Below, one piece after another: positions 14,548 through 21,912 of a DNA stretch of 22,248 bases (positions are counted from its first letter, which is position 1; each line of letters opens with the position of its first letter). Source of the stretch: CAYHGV01 sp964356135 (lineage in GTDB: Bacteria; Hydrothermota; Tepidihabitantia; CAYHGV01); assembly GCA_964356135.1 (NCBI GenBank), contig CAYHGV010000046.1:1-22248 (forward strand), given 5' to 3'. The position numbers and the translations under genes were made by a program. Under the pieces are notes generated by a model that did not search any database, was not told the DNA's origin, and saw nothing but the letters and a program-made list of their open reading frames with translations.

Positions 14548-17391
14548 ATGCTTTACCGGATTGAGGTTACAAAGAAGGGTAGCGACCCGGCGGGAACAAT
14601 TCTATTAAAAGACATCCGGGATTTGGGCGTCTCCGGGGTGAAGCGGGTTGAAATCATCTATATTTATTTCCTGGAAGGTGATTTTGCCCAAGCCCAACTT
14701 ACCCAGATTGCCCAAACCCTGCTCGCCGATCCGGTGACCGAAAAATTCAAAGTCGGGGTAATGGGATCAGGCAAAGGGCATGAAGTCGAAATCCACTATA
14801 ATCCCGGCGTCATGGACCCGGCAAGCGAAAATATTAAAAAGGCACTTTTAGACCTCGGTTACCCGGTCAGTGCGGTTCTGACTGGACACCGCTTTCACTT
14901 TACCGGAACCCTAACCCGCCGGGCAGTAACCACCATGGCGGAAAAGCTGCTCTATAACCCATTAATTCAACATGTCTATACGCCGGGCGAACAGATCGTC
15001 CTGACGACCCTCCCCTATACATTCGAGCTTAATTACATCGAAATCCTTGAAAAGAGTCCGGCCGAACTCGCCCGATTAGCCAAAGAATGGCAGCTCCATC
15101 TCAATCAAGACGAAATGGAAACGATAAAAAATTACTACGCCCGTCTGGGCCGCAACCCGACCGATATTGAGCTCGAAACCTTTGCCCAGACCTGGTCCGA
15201 GCACTGCAAGCACAAGACCTTCCAAGGCACAATAGAATATAACGGAAAAATAATTAATAGCCTTTTAAAATCTACCGTGATGAAAATCACCCGAGAGCTC
15301 AACTACCCCTGGTGTCTTTCGGTTTTTAAGGACAACTCCGGAGTAATCGAACTCGATGAAAAGTGGGGCATCTCGTTCAAGGTCGAGACTCATAACCATC
15401 CTTCCGCTTTAGAACCCTACGGTGGAGCTGCGACCGGCATCGGTGGAGTGATCCGGGATTGCCTCGGCACCGGTTTGGGCGCCAAGCCGATTATGAATAC
15501 CGATATTTTCTGTTTTGCACCGCCTGACTACCCAGCCAAAAAAGTTCCCAAAGGGGTGATGCACCCGAAACGAATCATGAAAGGGGTTGTGTCCGGAGTG
15601 CGCGATTATGGCAACCGGATGGGCATTCCCACCGCCAACGGTGCGGTCTATTTCGATAATGGATTCTTAAATAACCCCCTGGTCTACTGCGGAACAGTCG
15701 GCATTATCCCGAAAGACAAGATCGAAAAGAAAATAGTTCCCGGCGATGTGATAGTTCTTGCCGGCGGACGCACCGGTCGGGATGGCATTCACGGCGTTAC
15801 CTTTGCCTCGGCCGAGCTGACCGCGGAATCGGAAAAAATCTCCTCGAGCTCGGTCCAGATCGGTAATCCGATCGAAGAAAAAAAACTCACCGATGCTATT
15901 TTAACTGCCCGCGACCGGGGATTGTTCAATGCGATCACCGACTGCGGCGGTGGCGGCCTCTCCAGCGCAATCGGCGAACTCGCCGACTGCGGCGGCGTCG
16001 TTGACTTGGACAAGGTTCCTTTGAAGTACCAGGGCTTATCCTATACCGAAATCTGGATTTCCGAATCCCAGGAGCGGATGATTCTTTTTGTCTCACCGGA
16101 AAACCTCGACCGGTTCTTTCAAGTTGCCAAAGAGTATGATGTCGAAACCGCGCCGATCGGTTATCTCACCGATGATCGAATCTTGAGACTTTTATACGAA
16201 GGCAAAGAAGTCGCCTTCCTCGACCTCGAGTTTCTCCACACCGGCTGGCCGAAAATAAAGAAAAAGGCGGTCTGGCGTCAGCCAAGGAATCCTGAGCCTC
16301 GGCTAAAACCGCCGCGCGACTTGACCAAAATCCTGCTGAAGCTTCTGAGCTCGTTCAACATCGCATCCAAAGAGTGGGTTGTCCGGCAGTACGACCATGA
16401 GGTTCAGGGAGCAAGCGTTATCAAACCGTTAGTGGGTAAAACCAATGTGGGCCCTAGCGATGCGGCAGTTATCCGGCCGCTGCTTGATAAGGAAAAAGGA
16501 ATTGTGGTCAGCAACGGGTTAAATCCCCGCTACGGACTTATCGACCCCTACTGGATGGCAGCATCGGCAATCGACGAAGCGCTGCGAAATCTCGCGTCGG
16601 TCGGTGGCGATAGCACCAGGGCTGCCCTCCTCGATAATTTCTGCTGGGGCAATCCGGACAAACCCGAGCAGTTGGGCGGATTGGTTCGCGCAGCCCAGGC
16701 ATGCTATGACTTTGCCAAAGGCTTCGGTATTCCCTTCATCTCGGGCAAAGACAGCCTCTATAATGAATACCATAACACCCCGATCCCGCCCACCCTTCTG
16801 ATTTCCGCCGTGGGTATCATTGATGATGTCAGCCAGACAATGACGATGGATTTCAAAGGCGAAAACAATTTAATCTTCCTCGTCGGCACGACCTATAACG
16901 AACTGGGCGGTTCGGAATACTACCGGCTGCATAATGTCCTCGGCAACAACGTCCCCAAAGTTTACCTGCCGTTGGCGAAAACGACATTAACAAAACTGAA
17001 TACGGCAATTCGGGCAGGCCTGGTCGAATCCTGCCACGACCTGTCGGAGGGTGGCTTGGGAGTAGCGTTGGCTGAAATGTGCATCGGCGGACAGGTCGGC
17101 GCCGAAGTTTCTCTCAGCCGGGTGCGGACTGATGATCAGTCCAAAACCATCGTTCGTAATGATATTATTCTCTTTTCGGAATCAAATTCTCGATTCCTGG
17201 TGGAAGTGACGCCGGCACGCAGCCGTGCTTTTACGAACATGATGAGCGGACAAGAATGTATCGAACCGATCGGAATTACCACCAGCTCCAAAAAACTCGT
17301 CGTCTGGGGAATAGATGAAAAACCGGTGGTCAATGCCGAGGTCACACTCCTGACTAAAACCTGGCAGGAGGGTTTGACGAAATGGCTCTAA
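14548..17391 (+). CDS. purL: Phosphoribosylformylglycinamidine synthase, PurS-PurL fusion
   Basis: The 947-residue protein converts FGAR, ATP and glutamine-derived ammonia to FGAM in purine synthesis. Residues 1-150 hold two PurS-like units: the first with DPAGTILLKDIRDLG and LLADPVTE, the second with NPGVMDPASENIKKALLDLG and LLYNPLIQ. The synthetase core follows: TWSEHCKHKTF with catalytic His219, KVETHNHPSALEPYGGAATG, GGRTGRDGIHG, DCGGGGLSSAIGE, and in the second half KTNVGPSDAAV, SVGGDSTRAALLDN, SGKDSLYNE and CHDLSEGGLG. There is no glutaminase domain, so a separate PurQ must supply ammonia; none is in the window. ATG 14548 is preferred because it begins the PurS strand (LYRIEV) and lies 5 nt after the -10 box; ATG 14521 falls within the promoter spacer. 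The end overlaps the next gene by 10 nt. Confidence 0.95.
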   Translation: MLYRIEVTKKGSDPAGTILLKDIRDLGVSGVKRVEIIYIYFLEGDFAQAQLTQIAQTLLADPVTEKFKVGVMGSGKGHEVEIHYNPGVMDPASENIKKALLDLGYPVSAVLTGHRFHFTGTLTRRAVTTMAEKLLYNPLIQHVYTPGEQIVLTTLPYTFELNYIEILEKSPAELARLAKEWQLHLNQDEMETIKNYYARLGRNPTDIELETFAQTWSEHCKHKTFQGTIEYNGKIINSLLKSTVMKITRELNYPWCLSVFKDNSGVIELDEKWGISFKVETHNHPSALEPYGGAATGIGGVIRDCLGTGLGAKPIMNTDIFCFAPPDYPAKKVPKGVMHPKRIMKGVVSGVRDYGNRMGIPTANGAVYFDNGFLNNPLVYCGTVGIIPKDKIEKKIVPGDVIVLAGGRTGRDGIHGVTFASAELTAESEKISSSSVQIGNPIEEKKLTDAILTARDRGLFNAITDCGGGGLSSAIGELADCGGVVDLDKVPLKYQGLSYTEIWISESQERMILFVSPENLDRFFQVAKEYDVETAPIGYLTDDRILRLLYEGKEVAFLDLEFLHTGWPKIKKKAVWRQPRNPEPRLKPPRDLTKILLKLLSSFNIASKEWVVRQYDHEVQGASVIKPLVGKTNVGPSDAAVIRPLLDKEKGIVVSNGLNPRYGLIDPYWMAASAIDEALRNLASVGGDSTRAALLDNFCWGNPDKPEQLGGLVRAAQACYDFAKGFGIPFISGKDSLYNEYHNTPIPPTLLISAVGIIDDVSQTMTMDFKGENNLIFLVGTTYNELGGSEYYRLHNVLGNNVPKVYLPLAKTTLTKLNTAIRAGLVESCHDLSEGGLGVALAEMCIGGQVGAEVSLSRVRTDDQSKTIVRNDIILFSESNSRFLVEVTPARSRAFTNMMSGQECIEPIGITTSSKKLVVWGIDEKPVVNAEVTLLTKTWQEGLTKWL

Positions 17392-17849
17392 TCGGACTCT
17401 TAGTAGTTTTAGTCAATGCCGACACCATCACCCAATGTCATTCTGAGCCGAAGACGAAGAATCTCTGTTTTGATTATTACCAACCAGGAGCCTCGGTCGT
17501 CCAATTGATTGGCTCCGCTCCGATCGGTTCAACTCCAGCGGCAAAGAAGTCCGATCCAGTTCCTTCAATAAAACGCCCAGCCGATCCGTGGTTGAGCGCA
17601 GACAAATTCTGGCACTTCGCCCTGAGCCTGGCGTTGACCGGTTCAAGCTACCATTTTATTCGCTGCCGGTTGAACGAACCCGAGAATCGCGCTGCAATCT
17701 ATTCCCTCGGCTTCAGCTTCGGCTGCGGGCTCTCCAAAGAACTCTACGATTCCAAAAAACCCAGAGGTTATTTCAGCTATAAAGATTTGTTGTATGATCT
17801 GTTAGGCGTAGGTGCGGGCTACCTTTTGTTTATCCATACCTACCAGTAA
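17382..17849 (+). CDS. DUF2279/YfiM-like exported protein
   Basis: This 155-residue protein has a short hydrophobic start (MALIGLLVVLVNADT), then a low-complexity linker, then the conserved domain from about residue 70: ADKFWHFALSLALTGSSYH, FSFGCGLSKELYD and FSYKDLLYDLLGVGAGYLL. The phrases DKxxHF, KE.yD and FS..DL fit the DUF2279/YfiM family, of unknown function and found in the periplasm or inner membrane. The start overlaps the purL end by 10 nt, with AGGAGG 10 nt upstream, so it is cotranscribed with purL. The linker contains a 29-bp copy of a dispersed intergenic-type repeat that encodes HSEPKTKNL. Confidence 0.7.
   Translation: MALIGLLVVLVNADTITQCHSEPKTKNLCFDYYQPGASVVQLIGSAPIGSTPAAKKSDPVPSIKRPADPWLSADKFWHFALSLALTGSSYHFIRCRLNEPENRAAIYSLGFSFGCGLSKELYDSKKPRGYFSYKDLLYDLLGVGAGYLLFIHTYQ
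17436..17464. repeat. TGTCATTCTGAGC-type repeat inside a coding region
   Basis: TGTCATTCTGAGCCGAAGAC, then GAAGAATCT, resembles a repeat (GTCATTCTGAGCGAAGCGAAGAATCT type, recalled) that is common between genes in many environmental bacteria. Here it lies in frame in the N-terminal linker of the DUF2279-like protein. Confidence 0.5.
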
Positions 17850-17877
17850 CTAACATTTTAGTAAGTAACAAATTAGC

Positions 17878-17905
17878 GAACGGCGTGAGTTATAACACCC
17901 CGTTC
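17878..17905. terminator. Hairpin between convergent genes
   Basis: GAACGGCGTG and CACCCCGTTC pair with one mismatch around the loop AGTTATAA. It lies between the convergent DUF2279-like and methyltransferase genes and could end transcription from both sides. It lacks a clear T tract. Confidence 0.4.
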
Positions 17906-17915
17906 CCGACCGCGG

Positions 17916-18572
17916 CTATTGCACGCATCGTTTGATTCTCCGATAGATCAGCTTTGCTGCGTAGATAGGAGTTACTCTTTCCCGTGTTTTGAAAATTCGA
18001 TTTAGTAACGAGGGTGTGAACGATTTGACAATTCCGAAACACGCAAACCACGGTCCGATCGGAACAATCTCAACCACATCAACCAGTCGGTAGTAGCGCT
18101 TTAAAATCTGCCCGGGCGTGACAAACCACCGAACATGCGCCGGGTCGTCAAAGGTGGGTAAACTGAACACAAGATTTGTCCCTTGCTTCAAATTTTTAAT
18201 AACCCCAAGGTCGTCCCCGATATGCTCAAGAACCTCGAGGGCAATAACCAGATTATAGGGGTGATTATATGCATTGGGATCAAGAGCGTCTCCCAGGGAG
18301 AACGATTGTTTGACGGTGCGCTCTGCGAGTTCTATTGCTTTCGGGCTGAAATCAAACCCGTGATAATTCCGGTAGCCTTCGTCGTACAAATAATGGGCGA
18401 ATTGTCCCGACCCACAGCCGATCTCCAGTAACTCGGGACCCTCAACTTTCTTAATAAATTGTAGAATTTGAGTCCAGAGCACAAAGTAAGAACTATCCTT
18501 GTAGGGAAGGCGATACTCTTTCGATGATGTCAATACCGCATCGTAATACTCGATTTTTTTCAATTCACCCAT
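17916..18572 (-). CDS. Class I SAM-dependent methyltransferase
   Basis: This 218-residue protein has a Rossmann methyltransferase core: motif I LLEIGCGSGQFAHYL (48-62), GFDFSPKAIELAE as the ribose-binding acidic strand, SLGDALD, and NLVIALEVLEHIGDD as motif IV. The C-terminal third (HVRWFVTPGQILKRYY, then basic residues ending YRRIKRC) is like Methyltransf_11/23 proteins that act on glycans, quinones or small metabolites. The substrate cannot be told. A ribosome binding site AAGGAAG precedes the ATG. A good promoter lies about 130 nt upstream, with a possible leaderless 33-codon frame in between. The gene converges on the purL operon. Confidence 0.85.
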   Translation of the reverse strand: MGELKKIEYYDAVLTSSKEYRLPYKDSSYFVLWTQILQFIKKVEGPELLEIGCGSGQFAHYLYDEGYRNYHGFDFSPKAIELAERTVKQSFSLGDALDPNAYNHPYNLVIALEVLEHIGDDLGVIKNLKQGTNLVFSLPTFDDPAHVRWFVTPGQILKRYYRLVDVVEIVPIGPWFACFGIVKSFTPSLLNRIFKTRERVTPIYAAKLIYRRIKRCVQ

Positions 18573-18596
18573 TACACTTCCTTTTTCTCCATGCTT

Positions 18597-18698
18597 TTAA
18601 AAGGTTCTGGCTGGCAAGGGCTGCAGAAGCAAAGCTCGGGTTCGGCCCATCAGCACACTTGTTTTTCCTGGATACACGGAAATTACAGTTCCCCGCAT
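18597..18698 (-). CDS. Possible 33-residue leaderless upstream reading frame
   Basis: ATG 18698 lies 6 nt after the -10 box TACAAT and opens a 33-codon frame beginning MRGTVISVYPGKTSVLMGRT, ending 24 nt before the methyltransferase start. No homologue is recognised. The position relative to the promoter is the only support. The remainder of 18573-18895 holds two promoters and no other gene I can see. Confidence 0.25.
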   Translation of the reverse strand: MRGTVISVYPGKTSVLMGRTRALLLQPLPARTF

Positions 18699-18704
18699 CA
18701 CTCG

Positions 18705-18732
18705 ATTGTAATCATAAACCCTCCGGTGTCAA
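18705..18732 (-). promoter_or_regulatory. Promoter upstream of the methyltransferase
   Basis: TTGACA (18732-18727) and TACAAT (18710-18705), 16 nt apart, facing the methyltransferase. An ATG follows 6 nt after the -10 box. Confidence 0.6.
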
Positions 18733-18861
18733 TTTAGAATTTCATCGACTAGTCAGTTGAACTCCTCGACGATGCAGCCGTCAACAGCGATGAGGTTGAT
18801 TTTCACTGTCACAGCATCAGTGATAATAATTACCAGTATCGACCTCTGACATAATTAATTA

Positions 18862-18890
18862 TTGACTTTTGCCCAATTTTTGACTATTTT
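18862..18890 (+). promoter_or_regulatory. Promoter of the nagB remnant / nucleotidyltransferase / ROK group
   Basis: TTGACT (18862-18867) and TATTTT (18885-18890), 17 nt apart, then TAACT and ATG 18896. It is nearly a copy of the purL promoter layout. Confidence 0.5.
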
Positions 18891-18895
18891 TAACT

Positions 18896-19054
18896 ATGCA
18901 TCTCTTCATCGCCCAGAATCATGAAAAACTCTCACGAAAAACAGCCCAGGTTCTTCGGGATGAACTTGCCTATAATATAGCAGAAAAAGAGAGGTTTATA
19001 CCGGGGCTTGCAACCGCCTCCGCCCCATTCAAAGGAAGCTACGAAACCCTATGA
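18896..19054 (+). pseudogene. nagB: N-terminal remnant of glucosamine-6-phosphate deaminase (nagB)
   Basis: The 52-codon frame starts MHLFIAQNHEKLSRKTAQ and ends with GLATASAPFKGSYETL before a TGA. The pattern follows the first 50 residues of NagB (K.Y.E.SRKAA, then GLATGSTP.G.YE.L), where the Gly-Leu-Ala-Thr loop binds phosphate. A full NagB has about 250 residues, so nearly all of the enzyme is missing. Another frame just after the stop reads YERLPKLPKNG, like the next NagB helix. Just before 19149 the frame SSIHPDSPFVV resembles a NagB C terminus (LQLHPD..FVVD) and ends in a TGA overlapping the next ATG, which suggests an internal deletion plus frameshift. The tail match is short and tentative. 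Confidence 0.6.
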
Positions 19055-19148
19055 AAGACTGCCGAAATTACCGAAAAACGGTAGAAATAGTACAATTCCC
19101 TTCCAGTATTCATCCCGATTCCCCCTTTGTGGTGCATTCTCCGTTTTC

Positions 19149-20321
19149 ATGAGAATCTACATTTACGAAGACGATACCGTTGAAAATTTTCTGCCGCTGG
19201 TGTACTTTCGAGGAGTATTCGAACTCCGCTGTGGACGGTCAACGTTTCTGGAAAAGATACAAAAGTTATACCCCGGCAGTGAAATTACTTTGCTGGTTCG
19301 GGATTACCTTGCCGATGTTTTGCGTGAACGGTACCCACAATTCCGTATCAACCAGTGGGAGTCGGGAATCGGACTTTTTCTCTCTGGTCGGACGATCTTT
19401 GACCAACCGATACCAGTCGAGGGTGATGAGACGCTATTTTTGTCCGATCGGGCAGTGGTTGGTTTCCGAGCCGACACGAAAAAATTTACCCAGGCTCGGA
19501 TTGCGGTCGATGATTTAAAAATACAAAAAACCGCGACCGTTCCGGCACGAACCTTAAAGTATCTCTGGGACGCAATTGCCCTCAATGAAACTGAGTTGGC
19601 AGCCGATTTCCCCACAGGAACAGTTCTCGGTGACCTCGATTTTCGGGCTGTATGCTATGGAGACCTATCCAAATTCTATTTAGCATCAACGGCAAAAGTC
19701 GAAGCCGGAGTGGTAATAAATGTTGACACCGGACCGGTCTACATTGACGAAGGCGCCCGAGTCCGGCCACCGACCATCATCGATGGTCCCTGCTATATCG
19801 GCAAAGACACCATCGTCGATGGTGCAAAAATTCGCTCCGGCTGTTCGTTTGGACCAGCCTGCCGGGTCGCGGGTGAAGTCGAGGCATCAATCTTTCAAGG
19901 GTATGCCAATAAGCACCACGACGGTTTTTTAGGCCACTCGTATGTCGGTGAATGGGTGAACCTCGGCGCGGGAACAACCAACTCGGACTTGAAGAACAAC
20001 TACCGCCCGGTTCGGGTATCGATTGCCGGGAAAGAGATCGATACCGGTCTAATAAAAGTCGGTGCCTTTATCGGTGACCATACCAAGACCGCAATCGGAA
20101 CACTCATTCCCACCGGTGCCAGTATCGGAATATTTGCCAATATTTTGGGTGGAGGACTGACCGCCAAAACTGTCCGCTCCTTCACCTGGGGAGATGATAG
20201 TCGCTACGAATTGGAAAAGGCGATAGAAGCTGCTGGAGTGACTATGAACCGGCGTGGGGTAAATCTCTCGAAAGCATACGCCGACCTGATAAGAAAGTTA
20301 TATCATGAAACCAGAAAGTGA
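19149..20321 (+). CDS. GlmU-like putative sugar nucleotidyltransferase
   Basis: This 390-residue protein has an N-terminal NTP_transf_4 (GlmU_N_4) type domain (MRIYIYEDDTVENFLPLVYF, FELRCGRSTFLEKI) and, from about residue 190, a left-handed beta helix of hexapeptide repeats (VYIDEGARVRPPTIIDGPCY, GKDTIVDGAKIRSGCSFGPA). Next come the GlmU-like acetyltransferase features NKHHDGFLGHSYVGEWVNLG, GAGTTNSDLKNNYRPV and GDHTKTAIGTLIPTG. Such proteins probably make nucleotide sugars or acetylated amino-sugar phosphates; the exact substrate is unknown. ATG 19149 is chosen because upstream in-frame sequence belongs to the nagB remnant. There is no Shine-Dalgarno, and the ATG overlaps the TGA of that remnant, so translation may once have been coupled to it. 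Confidence 0.85.
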   Translation: MRIYIYEDDTVENFLPLVYFRGVFELRCGRSTFLEKIQKLYPGSEITLLVRDYLADVLRERYPQFRINQWESGIGLFLSGRTIFDQPIPVEGDETLFLSDRAVVGFRADTKKFTQARIAVDDLKIQKTATVPARTLKYLWDAIALNETELAADFPTGTVLGDLDFRAVCYGDLSKFYLASTAKVEAGVVINVDTGPVYIDEGARVRPPTIIDGPCYIGKDTIVDGAKIRSGCSFGPACRVAGEVEASIFQGYANKHHDGFLGHSYVGEWVNLGAGTTNSDLKNNYRPVRVSIAGKEIDTGLIKVGAFIGDHTKTAIGTLIPTGASIGIFANILGGGLTAKTVRSFTWGDDSRYELEKAIEAAGVTMNRRGVNLSKAYADLIRKLYHETRK

Positions 20322-20407
20322 ATCAATCTCCGATCCCTAAACCCGCTGTAAAGACAAAGCACCATATTCAAAACTATTTTTTTATCTCTGCTCTCTGAGG
20401 TAATACA

Positions 20408-21370
20408 GTGAAACCAAAACCAGGTTCCGTCATCGGCATTGATATCGGCGGAACCAATATAAAACTGGGAACCGTTACCCCTGCCGGCAAAATAATAATT
20501 CGCAAACAACTTGAAACCAGGATAGAGTTGGGTCCCGAACCAACGATTGAACGTCTCGCTCAAACCATTCGAGCATTAACCAAACAGACAAAGATCAGCG
20601 GAGTCGGAATTGGTGTCGCCGGGTTGATTGACCATACGTTAGGCATTGTCCGCATTCCGCCCAATCTGCCCGGCTGGGATGGGGTACGACTGAAAGATAT
20701 CGTTGAGCGAAAAACCGGTCTCCCGGTCTATGTCGGCAATGATGTCAACGCCTGTGTTCTGGGCGAACTCTACTTCGGGGCTGGCCGGGGCAGGGAAGAT
20801 GTTTTCTGCCTGACCTTAGGTACCGGTGTCGGCGGCGGCATTATCAGCGGCGGCAGGTTAATCTTAGGAGCCAATGATGCCGCTGGCGAAATCGGCCATA
20901 CCATCATCGAACCCAATGGCCCCCGCTGCAAATGCGGCAATTACGGCTGTCTCGAGCGGTTGGTCGGCGCCGAATATATTGTCGCAAACGCCATCGCAGA
21001 ATTAAAGACCAGAAAGAGTTCGATTCTCGATTTAGCCCTTGGTGACATCAATAAAATCACACCCAAGATAATTTCCCGTGCCGCTCAGCAGGGAGATGAG
21101 GTGGCTTTGAAGATTATCGAAACTATCGGGTACTATGTTGGATTGGGAATCGTGAATGTCGTTCATCTCTTAGACCCGGCAGTGGTCGTCATCGGCGGCG
21201 GCATCGCCCGGGCAGGTAAAATTCTTCTCGATAGCATCAAAAAAACTGCTGCCTGCCGGATTATGATGTATCGAGACAGAAAATTAAAGATCTGCTTATC
21301 CAAGCTCGGCAGCGATGCCGGCATCCTCGGAGCAAGCTGCTTCGCCCGGCACCCCCAGAAGCGGAAATAG
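20408..21370 (+). CDS. ROK-family sugar kinase (glucokinase / N-acetyl-hexosamine kinase type)
   Basis: This 320-residue protein has the phosphate loop GIDIGGTNIK (10-19), catalytic Asp112 in GNDVNACVLGE, the glycine-rich LTLGTGVGGGIISGG, and the ROK zinc site GHTIIEPNG with His164, Cys174, Cys176 and Cys181 in CKCGNYGCLE. The C terminus has VVVIGGGIA and a GSDAGILGAS signature. ROK kinases phosphorylate glucose, N-acetylglucosamine, N-acetylmannosamine and related sugars. The nagB remnant and GlmU-like neighbour suggest an amino sugar, but residues alone do not decide. It starts at GTG 20408 with GAGGTAA upstream, 86 nt after the nucleotidyltransferase gene, and is probably in the same operon. 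Confidence 0.92.
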   Translation: MKPKPGSVIGIDIGGTNIKLGTVTPAGKIIIRKQLETRIELGPEPTIERLAQTIRALTKQTKISGVGIGVAGLIDHTLGIVRIPPNLPGWDGVRLKDIVERKTGLPVYVGNDVNACVLGELYFGAGRGREDVFCLTLGTGVGGGIISGGRLILGANDAAGEIGHTIIEPNGPRCKCGNYGCLERLVGAEYIVANAIAELKTRKSSILDLALGDINKITPKIISRAAQQGDEVALKIIETIGYYVGLGIVNVVHLLDPAVVVIGGGIARAGKILLDSIKKTAACRIMMYRDRKLKICLSKLGSDAGILGASCFARHPQKRK

Positions 21371-21379
21371 AACATTATT

Positions 21380-21430
21380 TAAACCACTGAGGTCACGGAA
21401 GACACCGAAGTGAAATCATTGCTTCCGTGT
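21380..21430. repeat. Copy 3 of the TAACCACTGA repeat, with hairpin
   Basis: TTAAACCACTGAGGTCACGG is followed by AAGACACCGAAG. CACGGAAG (21394-21401) pairs perfectly with CTTCCGTG (21422-21429). It lies between the convergent ROK kinase and archease genes and could also act as a terminator. Confidence 0.5.
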
Positions 21431-21433
21431 TTA

Positions 21434-21847
21434 TCACACATCGAAAATGACCGTCGCCTTGTATCCTTCTTTTGATTTTTCTATGGCGAACATATGATAG
21501 GTGGGGATTTTTATTTCGATTTTTATGCGGTGGCGATCGGGGTCAAACCGTTCTCCCCCTACTTCCGCCTCGATTCTGTTACTATCGACAGTTGTAATTT
21601 TAACCTTTTTGATAATAAAATATTCGGTGGCGAATCGAAACAGCAGCTCGCGCAGCCAGTCGAGAAACAAATCTTCAAGTTTATCGGCTGTTAACCTCAC
21701 CTCTCGCTTCTCGCTACTCGCCACTGTTCTAAGGTCAGTAATGTTATCAAACATCGCATAGGCGGCGTTGGCGAAGAGCGCGGACAGGTCCTTCCCGTAA
21801 ATTTCCATTCCCAAATCCGAGGTATGGTCAATATAACGGTATCTCAT
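21434..21847 (-). CDS. Archease (RtcB RNA ligase cofactor)
   Basis: This 137-residue protein matches archease throughout: MRYRYIDHTSDLGMEIYG at the N terminus with the conserved Asp after HTS, LSALFANAAYAMFD, LEDLFLDWLRELLF, then FDPDRHRIKIEIKIPTYH and the C-terminal ATVIFDV. Archease helps the RNA ligase RtcB reach its guanylated state and makes it a multiple-turnover enzyme in tRNA and RNA repair; acidic residues near both ends bind metal. ATG 21847 is preferred to an in-frame TTG one codon upstream. No rtcB is in the window. No Shine-Dalgarno is evident; the upstream sequence is repeat-like (GGATTTCGTGCTTTG). Confidence 0.93.
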   Translation of the reverse strand: MRYRYIDHTSDLGMEIYGKDLSALFANAAYAMFDNITDLRTVASSEKREVRLTADKLEDLFLDWLRELLFRFATEYFIIKKVKITTVDSNRIEAEVGGERFDPDRHRIKIEIKIPTYHMFAIEKSKEGYKATVIFDV

Positions 21848-21912
21848 CAAAGCACGAAATCCGAAAAACTAAATCCTAAAGGTTATATGCCAAATGAAAG
21901 TGAACACCTGTT

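Noticed and set aside
18524..18760. 78-codon plus-strand frame over the methyltransferase 5' end
   Set aside because: It runs antisense through the methyltransferase start and its promoter, with no recognisable motif.
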